From Lactiplantibacillus paraplantarum (lineage in GTDB: Bacteria; Bacillota; Bacilli; Lactobacillales; Lactobacillaceae): DNA of 64,000 nucleotides. This document shows, piece by piece, positions 20,716 through 29,619 of this stretch. The first letter of the stretch is position 1. Each line of letters begins with the position of its first letter. The translations under genes and the position numbers were made by a program. The notes beneath the pieces were generated by a model. The model saw nothing but the letters and a program-made list of their open reading frames with translations. It was not told where the DNA came from and made no database searches. The DNA is taken from positions 2,170,001 to 2,234,000 of the forward strand of contig NZ_CP032744.1 in the NCBI RefSeq assembly GCF_003641145.1, in the 5' to 3' direction.

Positions 20716-22264
20716 TGGTTGTAACTCCCCTCATTGCTTGAATATCTGGCTGAACAACTTGATCATTCCAGCGTTGCCAAATCATCGCTTCTGAAAAGCG
20801 ACTGCTATTGCCATACGCACGTTCACTCATTTGTGCCAATTGCTTTGGGTTTTGCAATAACGCCAAAATCACCTTACCAAGTTCGACTAAGTTATTCGGC
20901 GTAATTAGACGCCCATTTTGACCATCATTAATCATCGTCGCTGGTCCATACTTGATGTCGTAAGCGACTACCGGCACGCCATGACTCAGCCCTTCCAAAA
21001 TACCTAAGTTAAACCCCTCATACTGGCTAGTCAAGACCATCAGTTGGGCCTGATTGTAAACAGGCGTTAAATCACGTTCAAAACCTTTAAACGTGATAAA
21101 TGATTGCCAGTGTTGCGAACTAACTAGTGCTCGTAACCGATTTTCTTCTTTAAATCCAGTCCACGAATCACCATAACCATAAATATCTAGCGTCACGTTT
21201 GATTGTTTTTCGTGAACATAAGCGACAGCCTTGATTAATTGCTCTAGATTTTTTTCAGCTGACAACCGCGCAACCGCAATAACCTTACCAGCAGTCCGAT
21301 CACCAAAGTCAACTGGCCGTGTGGCTAATTGCTCATCGCTCACACTGCCAACTGGGATCGCCAAAGTTGGAATCACATTATGAATATGGTTTGTCATGTC
21401 GTCACACTCTTCTTGCGTTGACATAATCAAGCCCGCCATCTGATTCGCATGATCTAAACCAATCTGGGTGTATGGCACAATTGGTGAGTTGACAACGTCA
21501 AGTGGATCCAGCGTGAAATTACTGTGTAAAAATTCATACTTGCGGGCTAATGTCGTCATTTTAACTATTGGATTCATCCCCGCATCACTGCGATCCACGA
21601 TCATCGTCCCATGACCACCATATTCCGTATTCAATGCGTCTAAGAAAAACGCCGTTAACTGATCCCAATCTTCAAATTCATAATTGTGACCATGATAGTT
21701 TAAGAGGCGCTGGTGCGTAGCGACCGGTTGTTGCTTCTCGTTCGGCCGAAAGAATGTCTCTAAAACGGGTTGTTGTTGTAAATTGCAATGTTGCTCTAAC
21801 ACAATATTCTGCTTGTCATCAAAATACTGCGCCACCGTTAAGAACCCCCGCGTGTCATAGTAGTCACGTCGGCTAACTGCGCCTTGAGGATTGAGAATAT
21901 CAACGTAATCAATATTACCTTGCGCATTCAGCATCAAAGCCTTTTGACGTTGTTCCCGTTGGATCACATCAAATTCATTGGCACTGACCCGTTCCAAAGT
22001 TTCACCCGTCACCCGCGGGTAGTTAGCGGCTGTCAATGGTTGACCCTCATAATTCGTAGTCCCTTGAAAATAATCATACATATTGACTTGAAATTCGTCA
22101 TCATAACCGATCTGATGCATATTTTGGTGCAAGTCCCGCACAAAGTTACGGGTCACGATCAACGCGGGTACCCGATGCTTTGTGAATAACTTTTGACGCT
22201 GAATCATGGCTAATTCAATAGCCGATGGCGTCGAATCAATTTTACTTGTAATAAAGAAATACAT
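20687..22264 (-). CDS. GT4 glycosyltransferase, GtfA/TarM/TagE-like
   Basis: A 525-residue retaining glycosyltransferase. The N-terminal part contains the add-on beta domain of the GtfA/TarM group (RRDYYDTRGFLTVAQYFDD, ETFFRPNEK). The C-terminal GT-B half has the donor-site pattern IAVARLSAEKNLEQLIKAV and the E-x7-E motif in YEGFNLGILEGLSHG. Family members glucosylate teichoic acid (TagE), add GlcNAc to wall teichoic acid (TarM), or start O-glycosylation of serine-rich proteins (GtfA). The gene is between two ABC transporter genes in one operon, 17 bp after the first. Given the serine-rich adhesin and the Ser/Thr-rich peptides next door, a protein or peptide substrate is plausible; teichoic acid remains possible. 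Confidence 0.85.
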   Translation of the reverse strand: MYFFITSKIDSTPSAIELAMIQRQKLFTKHRVPALIVTRNFVRDLHQNMHQIGYDDEFQVNMYDYFQGTTNYEGQPLTAANYPRVTGETLERVSANEFDVIQREQRQKALMLNAQGNIDYVDILNPQGAVSRRDYYDTRGFLTVAQYFDDKQNIVLEQHCNLQQQPVLETFFRPNEKQQPVATHQRLLNYHGHNYEFEDWDQLTAFFLDALNTEYGGHGTMIVDRSDAGMNPIVKMTTLARKYEFLHSNFTLDPLDVVNSPIVPYTQIGLDHANQMAGLIMSTQEECDDMTNHIHNVIPTLAIPVGSVSDEQLATRPVDFGDRTAGKVIAVARLSAEKNLEQLIKAVAYVHEKQSNVTLDIYGYGDSWTGFKEENRLRALVSSQHWQSFITFKGFERDLTPVYNQAQLMVLTSQYEGFNLGILEGLSHGVPVVAYDIKYGPATMINDGQNGRLITPNNLVELGKVILALLQNPKQLAQMSERAYGNSSRFSEAMIWQRWNDQVVQPDIQAMRGVTTNGNTYHVIG

Positions 22265-22281
22265 TTGCTCCGCCCCCGCTT

Positions 22282-24276
22282 TTATTCATGTGATAAACTC
22301 TCAACTGGATCTAATCGTGCAGCCATGTGTGCTGGTGCCAAAGCTGCCAACAAACTGATTACAACACTGACCGTGATGCCACCTAGCATTGCTGCCCCTG
22401 AAATTCGAACAATTGGATACTTGATTAAACTATAAATCGCCATATTGCCTAAGAATTGCCACCCTTCACCAAACAGTAATCCCATAATCGCTGCTAATAC
22501 CCCAATAGTTAGAGCCTCAGCAAAGAACAAATGACTAATATCGCGTTTACGGGCGCCAAGCGCTCGCAGTACCCCGATTTCACGAGTCCGTTCAGAAACA
22601 CTAACGTATAAGACAACGATGATCATAATTGCCGAGACCAATAAAGCAATGCCAGCCACGCCAGTCAATACGTTAGTGGCTAAACGAATATAGGTATTCA
22701 ATGAATCAATTAAATCACCGATTCCAGTGTAGTTATACTGTTGTTTCTTATTAGTCCCCTTGATGGCCTTGATGTTGTGTTCAACTTGCTTAACATGCGC
22801 CAGTTTGTCAATCTGGACAATGGCAAAGTTTGGCCGGTAAGCCACGTTCTTAGCCGCCAACATCTTTTTAACCGTTTGGGGCAAAACAACAACACTTGTA
22901 TCATCGCTACCAGTAATCCCACTAACGGTTAATGTCTGCTTGACCGTTACGGATTGATTCTTGCGATTAACCGTTGTCAACTTAACTGTCAATTTTTTAT
23001 GAAGTGCTTTTTGATAATGCTTTTTGCCCATCATCTTCTTGGCTAACTTGCGACCAATTAAGACTTGGTCAGTGCCCGGGCGCGACCCATTCTTAATGGT
23101 TTTACTCAAAATTGTCGGGTTATCCGTCTGGAGACTTGCCGTCACCGTTGTTTTTTGATAATTAGCCTGAGTACTCGTATAATAGCCTAACTTAGCGGAC
23201 TTAACATGCTTGATAGCTGCTAACTGTTTGGCATTAGCAGTTGTCACTTCAGCGTTCTTAGCCGCTGTGACTTGTTCTTGATTAACTGCAGCCTTGTAAG
23301 CTGCCGCACTTGTCGCTTTTTTACGCGCAGACGTGCTGACCTTCCCCGTCTTCTTTGAAACTTGCACAGCGGTTGGATTGACCTGCGACGTAATCTGGTG
23401 ATTCATATAATTTTGGATCCCTGATCCTAAGCCAAGCATCACAACGATACTACTGATTCCAATCGATGATCCAAAAATAATCAGTAAGTAACGGAGCCAC
23501 ATCCGGCGCATATGCTGCATTGACATCCGGAACATCTGTCGAAAACCAAGGGTCCGATAACGAGTTGGCTGTTTATCGACCACATCGAACGGAGCCCCAA
23601 TCACTAATTCATCATGAATTTGGCCATCATCTAAATGAACAATGCGTGTCCCGTAATCAGCAACTTCTTGCGAATGAGTCACCGTAATGACGAGTTTTCC
23701 TTCTGCGGCGATCGAATATAAAATATCCATCACTTCTTGGGTGTTTTCACTATCTAAAGCCCCCGTTGGTTCGTCCGCAATGATAATATCGGGATCACTC
23801 GCCAGTGCTCGGGCAATCGCGACCCGTTGTTTCTGACCACCCGACAGTTCATTTGGATACTGGTGGGTCTGCTGTTCAAGCCCCACCCGTTTGAGCAAGT
23901 CTTGTGCCTGTTGAACCTGCTGCCCACGAGACATCTTGGTCATCTTCAGTGAGAGCATAACGTTATCCAAGACGGTTAGATAACTGACCAAGTTAAAGTT
24001 TTGAAAAATAAAGCCAATGGTTTCACGCCGGTACCGGTCCATTTGCCGCACATTCATTGAGCGCAAGGACTGACCGTCTAATAAGACGTCCCCATCATAA
24101 TGATGGTCCAAACCACCAATAATGTTCATCAGTGTTGACTTACCGCCACCGGACTCCCCAAGAATCGAAATAAACTCTCCCCGTTCAAAGTTTAAGTTAA
24201 TGCCCTTTAAGATGACATTTTCTTGGTGATTTAAGGTATAGGCCTTACGAATATCGTGTAATTCTAAAAAGCTCAT
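22282..24276 (-). CDS. MacB-type ABC transporter (ATPase fused to FtsX-like permease)
   Basis: A 664-residue protein. The N-terminal ATPase (1-230) has Walker A GESGGGKST, signature NELSGGQKQRVAIARAL and Walker B DIIIADEPTGALDSEN. A first membrane helix (about 265-290) is followed by an extracytoplasmic region rich in Lys, Ala and Thr (about 300-510), then three C-terminal helices of the FtsX type (LLVSAIMIIVVLYVSVSERT, TREIGVLRALGA). MacB-like proteins act as mechanotransducers for peptide resistance, lipoproteins or bacteriocin self-protection rather than classical transport. As first gene of the operon with the GT4 enzyme and the ABC exporter, it could provide immunity or export for the peptide array (inference). 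Confidence 0.88.
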   Translation of the reverse strand: MSFLELHDIRKAYTLNHQENVILKGINLNFERGEFISILGESGGGKSTLMNIIGGLDHHYDGDVLLDGQSLRSMNVRQMDRYRRETIGFIFQNFNLVSYLTVLDNVMLSLKMTKMSRGQQVQQAQDLLKRVGLEQQTHQYPNELSGGQKQRVAIARALASDPDIIIADEPTGALDSENTQEVMDILYSIAAEGKLVITVTHSQEVADYGTRIVHLDDGQIHDELVIGAPFDVVDKQPTRYRTLGFRQMFRMSMQHMRRMWLRYLLIIFGSSIGISSIVVMLGLGSGIQNYMNHQITSQVNPTAVQVSKKTGKVSTSARKKATSAAAYKAAVNQEQVTAAKNAEVTTANAKQLAAIKHVKSAKLGYYTSTQANYQKTTVTASLQTDNPTILSKTIKNGSRPGTDQVLIGRKLAKKMMGKKHYQKALHKKLTVKLTTVNRKNQSVTVKQTLTVSGITGSDDTSVVVLPQTVKKMLAAKNVAYRPNFAIVQIDKLAHVKQVEHNIKAIKGTNKKQQYNYTGIGDLIDSLNTYIRLATNVLTGVAGIALLVSAIMIIVVLYVSVSERTREIGVLRALGARKRDISHLFFAEALTIGVLAAIMGLLFGEGWQFLGNMAIYSLIKYPIVRISGAAMLGGITVSVVISLLAALAPAHMAARLDPVESLSHE

Positions 24277-24350
24277 ATATGTACCTCCACTATTTTTTTA
24301 ACTACATTCCCCACGATGTATTTCCTCATTAATAACATTGCGATTTTTGG

Positions 24351-24393
24351 TGAATGATGTAAAGTGTTATTGAATACCTGTGGTCATCATTCA
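24351..24393. promoter_or_regulatory. Inverted repeat in the leader of the MacB operon
   Basis: TGAATGATG (24351-24359) and CATCATTCA (24385-24393) are perfect 9-bp arms around a 25-bp centre. It lies between a possible -10 (TATAAT on the minus strand near 24403) and the MacB start, so it could be an operator or an RNA hairpin. Confidence 0.4.
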
Positions 24394-24585
24394 TTATTAA
24401 AATTATAATCATCTTAAACCCTAATAAGCCGCATACTTGGTAGTTACAATTTGTAAAATATCGCTTATATGATCAATTTTTCGAATAAAAAAATTTCAAA
24501 TTCAGGATAATTTTGTATCGGCAATCAACACTTACTAGCGTGTACGCTTATTATCAGCACCCCACCGTTTCAAGGTATACACTAA

Positions 24586-24631
24586 AAAGTGGTTTTTACT
24601 AGGTTTGTCATTTCCTAGTAAAAACCACTTT
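24586..24631. terminator. Strong palindrome, probable bidirectional terminator
   Basis: An 18-bp perfect stem (AAAGTGGTTTTTACTAGG with its complement) and a ten-base loop. Short T-rich ends lie on both sides. It follows the small membrane protein gene at 24959 on the minus strand and insulates the MacB operon. Confidence 0.7.
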
Positions 24632-24652
24632 AAACTACATTGCGTTCATCAA

Positions 24653-24885
24653 TCTGGCACGAATCATAGCATCACGATTAAAACTATACCATTCCTTAAA
24701 AGCAGCCAGCTTAGACCCCTTGGAAAAGGTTCAATTTAGTGTAGACCTGCTTGGTTAGTGCATCCTAGGCGTTCTGCCAATTGCCGAAACGTGGGCCCTA
24801 CAATTGTCACCCAAGTCGGAATAGGGCGCACACCCGTTGACGAACAGTAAATCTAATTGATGACATATTTTAATCATGATTCAAA
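24653..24885. mobile_element. Internally deleted copy of a MITE-like element (copy C)
   Basis: The left part (AAAGCAGCCAGCTTAG at about 24702, then TTCTGCCAATTGC at 24771) matches the left end of the copy at 47192. The right part (GACGAACAGTAAATCTAA, TTTTAATCATGATTC) matches its right end. Both ends carry the terminal word GATTAAAA in opposite orientation. The middle is missing, leaving 233 bp. There is no ORF. Confidence 0.65.
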
Positions 24886-24958
24886 CTACATAATACATAC
24901 TTTAAACCAGCCACTTATATTCGGTACTCTCAAAACAGCGCTACTTACGAAACAGTTC

Positions 24959-25150
24959 TTACTTAAAAAAAGAGCGTTTTGTTACGACGCGATAAATCGC
25001 ATCAGCTAACCCAGTCACAAATACCACAATTAGCCCAACAAATTGTAGCCATGGTAACTGTTGATTGATCACCGTCACTTCACTGCCTAGCCAAAAGACC
25101 AGTAACCCGACCACAATAATGATACTTTCGATAATGTTTAATTTACGCAT
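24959..25150 (-). CDS. Small two-helix membrane protein (63 aa)
   Basis: The start at 25150 is chosen because AAGGAG lies just upstream (the frame is open to 25174). The sequence MRKLNIIESIIIVVGLLVFW and LQFVGLIVVFVTGLADAIYR gives two membrane helices and a basic tail, RVVTKRSFFK. No family is recognised. It lies alone between two terminator-like palindromes. Confidence 0.6.
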   Translation of the reverse strand: MRKLNIIESIIIVVGLLVFWLGSEVTVINQQLPWLQFVGLIVVFVTGLADAIYRVVTKRSFFK

Positions 25151-25418
25151 ATTAAGCTCCTTAAATTTAGCCATAAATATTAATCATGGCTGAATTTTTT
25201 ACTATTTATATAGTATAACCCGCCTTATCCGTTTCCGCAGTCTAAAGCTCATCTAGCTTGAGCAACTTCAAATCAAGCTTGCTTGATCCAACCTGAAGAT
25301 TATGTTAGGACACGCACGTGCGTATAAACAAGAATCCACCTGATTGAGCTGCCTCCACACTTATTAACTAGCAAATTGGTACCATTGGGATTAGGTGATA
25401 AAGTCTATATAAGACATC

Positions 25419-25473
25419 AAAAAACACCAAAATACAAATCAGCAATCTGCCAATCCGTATTTTGGTGTTTTTT
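25419..25473 (-). terminator. Terminator of pgi
   Basis: AAAACACCAAAATAC and GTATTTTGGTGTTTT with a 22-base loop and T/A runs on both sides. The stretch 25175-25418 upstream of it shows no gene. Confidence 0.8.
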
Positions 25474-25489
25474 AAATGATAACTGTTAA

Positions 25490-26842
25490 CTAGTCACTAA
25501 GACGGGCAGTTAACTTTTTAGTTAATTCTTCGTAACCAGGCTTGCCAAGTAAAGCAAACATGTTGTTCTTGTAAGCTTCAACACCAGGTTGGTTGAATGG
25601 GTTGATCCCGTTCAAGTAACCAGAAATGGCCACGGCAGCTTCAAAGAAGAACATTGTGTAACCTAACGTGTAAGCATCTTGTGAAGGAATGTTAACAACC
25701 ATGTTAGGAACACCGCCATCAACGTGGGCCATAATAACCCCTTCGAAGGCTTTGGTGTTAACTTGAGCCATCGTCTTACCTTCAAGATACTTCAAACCAT
25801 CAAGGTTTTCGGTTTCCTTAGGAATGTCAACGTCGCTAGTAGCATTGTCAACTTTAACGACCGTTTCCATCAAGTTACGACGACCTTCTTGGATATATTG
25901 ACCCAATGAATGTAAGTCAGTCGTAAAGTTAGCTGATGATGGGTAAATACCCTTTTGGTCTTTCCCTTCGGATTCACCCATTAATTGCTTCCACCATTCT
26001 GAGAACATCGCCATGTTTGGTTCGTAGTTTTCCAGAATTTCAGTAGTATAGCCCTTCCGGTACAAGATGTTCCGGTAAGCCGCATATTGATAAGCTTCAT
26101 TCTTAGTTAAATCGGCATCTTTATATTCATTTTGGGCATCGGCAGCACCCTTCATTAATGAGTCGATGTCTCCACCTGATACCGCAATTGGTAATAAACC
26201 AACTGGTGTCAAGACAGTGAAGCGACCACCAACATCATCGGGAATAACAAAGGTTTCGTAGCCTTCAGCGTCAGCTTCTTGCTTCAACGCACCGCGCTTA
26301 CGGTCAGTTGTCGCATAGATCCGGCCCTTAGCAGCTTCTTCACCATACTTCGCAATTAACCGTTCCTTGAAGACCCGGAATGCGATTGAAGGTTCCGTCG
26401 TCGTCCCAGACTTCGAAATAATGTTAACAGAGAAGTCACGGTCGCCGATTAAGTGAATTAAATCGTTGACGTATGAAGATGAGATTGAGTTCCCAGCAAA
26501 GACAACTTGTGGGAATTTACGGTCTTCACGTGAAAGTGATGACCAGAAAGTTTCGTGTAAGAATTCAATGGCTGCCCGTGCACCGAGGTATGAACCACCA
26601 ATCCCGATCACAACGAGGACGTCAGAGTCGCCTTGAATCTTCTTTGCAGCGGTCTTGATCCGTGCAAATTCTTCCTTATCGTAATCTGTTGGTAAATTTA
26701 ACCAGCCGCGGAAATCATTACCGGCGCCGGTTCCTTCACGCAGCTCCTTATCAGCAGCTGTGACCATAGCTTGCATTTCGCCAAGTTCATTATCATGAAC
26801 GAACTTAGTTAAATTAGAGCTGTCAAATGAAATGTGTGCCAT
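25490..26842 (-). CDS. pgi: Glucose-6-phosphate isomerase
   Basis: A 450-residue enzyme that interconverts glucose 6-phosphate and fructose 6-phosphate in glycolysis. Family signatures are clear: [13 protein letters not shown] in the N-terminal SIS domain, [14 protein letters not shown] for phosphate binding, and [12 protein letters not shown]. The length is typical of the Gram-positive form. It is monocistronic with its own terminator. Upstream on the minus strand is TATAAT near 26885, and a partly cre-like GAAAAGCGCTTCCC at 26904-26917, compatible with carbon control but not proven. Confidence 0.97.
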   Translation of the reverse strand: MAHISFDSSNLTKFVHDNELGEMQAMVTAADKELREGTGAGNDFRGWLNLPTDYDKEEFARIKTAAKKIQGDSDVLVVIGIGGSYLGARAAIEFLHETFWSSLSREDRKFPQVVFAGNSISSSYVNDLIHLIGDRDFSVNIISKSGTTTEPSIAFRVFKERLIAKYGEEAAKGRIYATTDRKRGALKQEADAEGYETFVIPDDVGGRFTVLTPVGLLPIAVSGGDIDSLMKGAADAQNEYKDADLTKNEAYQYAAYRNILYRKGYTTEILENYEPNMAMFSEWWKQLMGESEGKDQKGIYPSSANFTTDLHSLGQYIQEGRRNLMETVVKVDNATSDVDIPKETENLDGLKYLEGKTMAQVNTKAFEGVIMAHVDGGVPNMVVNIPSQDAYTLGYTMFFFEAAVAISGYLNGINPFNQPGVEAYKNNMFALLGKPGYEELTKKLTARLSD

Positions 26843-26972
26843 TTACTATTACCTCTTTCTATACGTATTTACATGTCATATTATACAATAGCTCGCCTAA
26901 TAATGAAAAGCGCTTCCCCTCTTTTTTCGTAAATTTTCGTAATTTGTGTAAAAAATAAATACAATTATTAAC

Positions 26973-27008
26973 AAAAAAGGTGCTGATAACTTGCCGTTAC
27001 CGCACCTT
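26973..27008 (-). terminator. Terminator of glcU
   Basis: On the minus strand AAGGTGC and GCACCTT with an 18-base loop, followed by TTTTTTG. Confidence 0.75.
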
Positions 27009-27062
27009 CAGCAGATTTTTTTAATCTGTAAATAAAATAATTAATTTTTTAGTAAAGCTTTA

Positions 27063-27920
27063 CTAAGCCTTCATCAAGGATAACGCGATTCCACCAACAA
27101 TGACTAGAATCGAGCCAATCACCACGTAGACCATTTCTCGTTTCGTCTTGTGTTCACCTAATAGGTAGATGCTACCAAATGTTGAGATAACAATTCCCAT
27201 TTGTGAAAGGGAGTAAGCGACGGCTTGCCCAATTTGGGCCATTGCCATAAACATGAAAAGGTTCCCAACACCCCAGACCAGACCAGTGACGATATTACGA
27301 TAAGTGGCTTTAACGACCCACGGCTTATCCTTAAAGGACCAGATCAAAGCACCGAGCAACATCCCCACTGCTTGGGGCATGACAACCGCCTGCGCATTAA
27401 CATTACCATAATGAACAACGATCGTGTACCCGGCATAGCCAATAGTTGATAAGATCAAGGCGCGAATCCCAACACCCCAATTTTCAGAAGCACTACGGTT
27501 CGGATCAGTCTTATCAGTTAAGGAAGTCAACACGGCCCCCGCAATTAGAACAATCACGGAAACAGAACCAATCCAATACATGTTGCCGTGCCATTCATTA
27601 AATAACAGCACACCAGCCAATGCATTAGCAACCAGTTGCATCCCAGTTGAAATTGGCGTCGTCCGTGAAATGCCGACCGCCTTCATTGACGTAAATTGTT
27701 GACCTTGACCAATACTCCAAAACAACCCGGAAACGATCCCAATCAACCAAATTTTGCTTGTTAAGGTTGGTTGTTCGACCGCCCATAATGCTAAGCCAAA
27801 TACTAAGGCCCCCATGGTCATCCCAAGGGTCTGTTGCCGAGCGGTACCGCCCATTCGGCCACTAATTAAGCCGATACTGCCCCACGCAATCGCAGGAATC
27901 AGTGCAATTAGAATTCCCAT
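27063..27920 (-). CDS. glcU: Glucose uptake protein, GlcU/RhaT-type (DMT superfamily)
   Basis: A 285-residue protein with ten membrane helices of the GRP family of the drug/metabolite superfamily. Recognisable segments are IALIPAIAWGSIGLISGRMG at the N-terminus, SIGQGQQFTSMKAVGISRTT, and ISTFGSIYLLGEHKTKREM near the C-terminus. Family members take up glucose by proton symport independently of the PTS. Location directly upstream of pgi fits a role in feeding free glucose into glycolysis, although a terminator lies between the two. Confidence 0.92.
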   Translation of the reverse strand: MGILIALIPAIAWGSIGLISGRMGGTARQQTLGMTMGALVFGLALWAVEQPTLTSKIWLIGIVSGLFWSIGQGQQFTSMKAVGISRTTPISTGMQLVANALAGVLLFNEWHGNMYWIGSVSVIVLIAGAVLTSLTDKTDPNRSASENWGVGIRALILSTIGYAGYTIVVHYGNVNAQAVVMPQAVGMLLGALIWSFKDKPWVVKATYRNIVTGLVWGVGNLFMFMAMAQIGQAVAYSLSQMGIVISTFGSIYLLGEHKTKREMVYVVIGSILVIVGGIALSLMKA

Positions 27921-28071
27921 TACTAATAATCCTCATTTCTATGTTTTCTCTCTTGCCTAACGACAAAGAAACATTTTACCAGTTAAGTAACCGTTTTACC
28001 AGTCACAATCAGGGATTCAAGGCCAAATATAATTATTTTTATATTTTCATGAATTCGTTTTCTTAGTGATA

Positions 28072-28102
28072 GGGACCGTTTTCAATTAATGAAAACGGTC
28101 CC
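28072..28102. terminator. Perfect palindrome after the methyltransferase gene
   Basis: GGGACCGTTTTC and GAAAACGGTCCC with loop AATTAAT. There is no T run on either side, so terminator function is likely but not certain. Confidence 0.55.
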
Positions 28103-28155
28103 CGAAATACCCATTAAAATTTTTTTATTTGCCGCTCAAATTATGACGTTATCGA

Positions 28156-29337
28156 CTATTTGTCGAGCGTTAAAACCAGTACCTTCAAATAATTACTTGC
28201 TAAATATGCCTTGCGTGTAACAAAATCAGCTGGCAACCGGAACGTCTCACTAAGCGTGAAGTGTCGATCACTACCAACAAAGGCCGCCGTCACCGCAGCC
28301 TTAAACTTCTTCATAGAGAAATTATTGGCAGTAGTTGCAATTACTAATTGACCATCTCGCCGAACAACTGGCAAAGTTGCCGTTAATAAGTCCGTCAGAT
28401 CGGTGGCAACTTGGAACTTTTGCTTCTTGACCCGAGCAAAGGTCGGTGCTGTTACAACCACAACGTCATAACTTAACCGGTGCTTTTGCGCATAGTCTAA
28501 GTAACTATTCACTTCGATTGCCCGGATTTCCTGCTTATCAGGATCAATGTTATTGACTGCCAGTTGATCAGCAGTTTCTTTGGCGCCTTTTTTACTCGTT
28601 TCAATGGAAATTGTCTTGGCTGCGCCAGCAACTGCTGCAGCTGCCGTTACCCCATTTTCTTGACTAAACAAGTTCAGAACCGTCTTACCTTGTAATTCAG
28701 CACCTGCCAACCATTCCCGAATGGGCCGCATATCTAATAACAGCCCAGTCGTTAAGTCATCGGCAAGGTGTAATGGGTACGTCACTGCACCTTCTGTCAC
28801 TAACAACGGTTCTGGCGCCGCCGCCCCCGTTACCAATTGACTCTTCAAGTTAGCTTCTTCAACGTTAAAGCGTAACTTAGCGTAGATTCCCTTAAATTGA
28901 TGATCCGTAGCCGCTTCAAAAGCTGCGTAAAGCATTTCGCGTTGTTGATAAACACCTTCTGCATACCAAGTAAACACATAATAATCTTGATAACGATCAA
29001 TGGCTAAACCACCTAAACCGTCGCCATCCGCATTGAAAACCCGTTGTGGCAACTGTGGATCCATGCTTGTTGCCCGCCGCACCAACGCCTGTTTGAATAA
29101 CTTGCGGAAATAGTCGGTCGTCGGCGTCTCACTTTCATCCAAGCTAAGCACCCAACCTAATTGTCGGCGATGCTTAGCAATCAGCGCGTAGCCCATAAAT
29201 TGTGAACTCGCCATTAATGCCACGAAGGAGCCATCGGTTAGTTTCATACTTGGATCTTTTAAATCGTCCTGTACGAGTAAGGGATAGCCATCCTTGACCT
29301 TACGTTGAGAATTACCCGTAATTTGTACTCTTTGCAT
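28156..29337 (-). CDS. Class I SAM-dependent rRNA methyltransferase (RlmI-like)
   Basis: A 393-residue protein with an N-terminal PUA domain (about 1-75), a central RNA-interaction region, and a Rossmann methyltransferase domain: KTVLNLFSQENGVTAAAAVA for SAM binding, ISIETSKKGAKETA, and the catalytic-loop region VVTAPTF. Family members methylate 23S rRNA cytosine (RlmI) or related positions. The typical D-P-P-x-F motif is altered here to T-A-P-T-F and the expected catalytic Cys is not obvious, so the exact reaction is uncertain. Monocistronic. Confidence 0.82.
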   Translation of the reverse strand: MQRVQITGNSQRKVKDGYPLLVQDDLKDPSMKLTDGSFVALMASSQFMGYALIAKHRRQLGWVLSLDESETPTTDYFRKLFKQALVRRATSMDPQLPQRVFNADGDGLGGLAIDRYQDYYVFTWYAEGVYQQREMLYAAFEAATDHQFKGIYAKLRFNVEEANLKSQLVTGAAAPEPLLVTEGAVTYPLHLADDLTTGLLLDMRPIREWLAGAELQGKTVLNLFSQENGVTAAAAVAGAAKTISIETSKKGAKETADQLAVNNIDPDKQEIRAIEVNSYLDYAQKHRLSYDVVVVTAPTFARVKKQKFQVATDLTDLLTATLPVVRRDGQLVIATTANNFSMKKFKAAVTAAFVGSDRHFTLSETFRLPADFVTRKAYLASNYLKVLVLTLDK

Positions 29338-29546
29338 AATTATTGTTTCTCCTATTCATTTTAAATCTTATCTAAACTATTGATAAATCGCTGTTTGCAG
29401 CCTTGTTAAGGGTAACATATTTAGCCCCAGAGTGCGAGGTGGAACGCTAACAAATACGGAAATGCACTGGTCAGAATCAGTTTGCTAAATCATCAGTTAA
29501 GGTCGCACGACTTCCAATTCCACCTTAACGTTACCACTGCATTAAC

Positions 29547-29587
29547 AAAACCGGGCTTTAAGATCAGCACAATCTCAAAACCCGGTC
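29547..29587 (-). terminator. Terminator of the two-component operon
   Basis: On the minus strand ACCGGG with CCCGGT, plus inner TTTTGAGAT / ATCTTAAA pairing, then TTTTG. Confidence 0.7.
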
Positions 29588-29619
29588 ACTTATTTAGTCA
29601 CGCTTTTCAAAACGCCACG

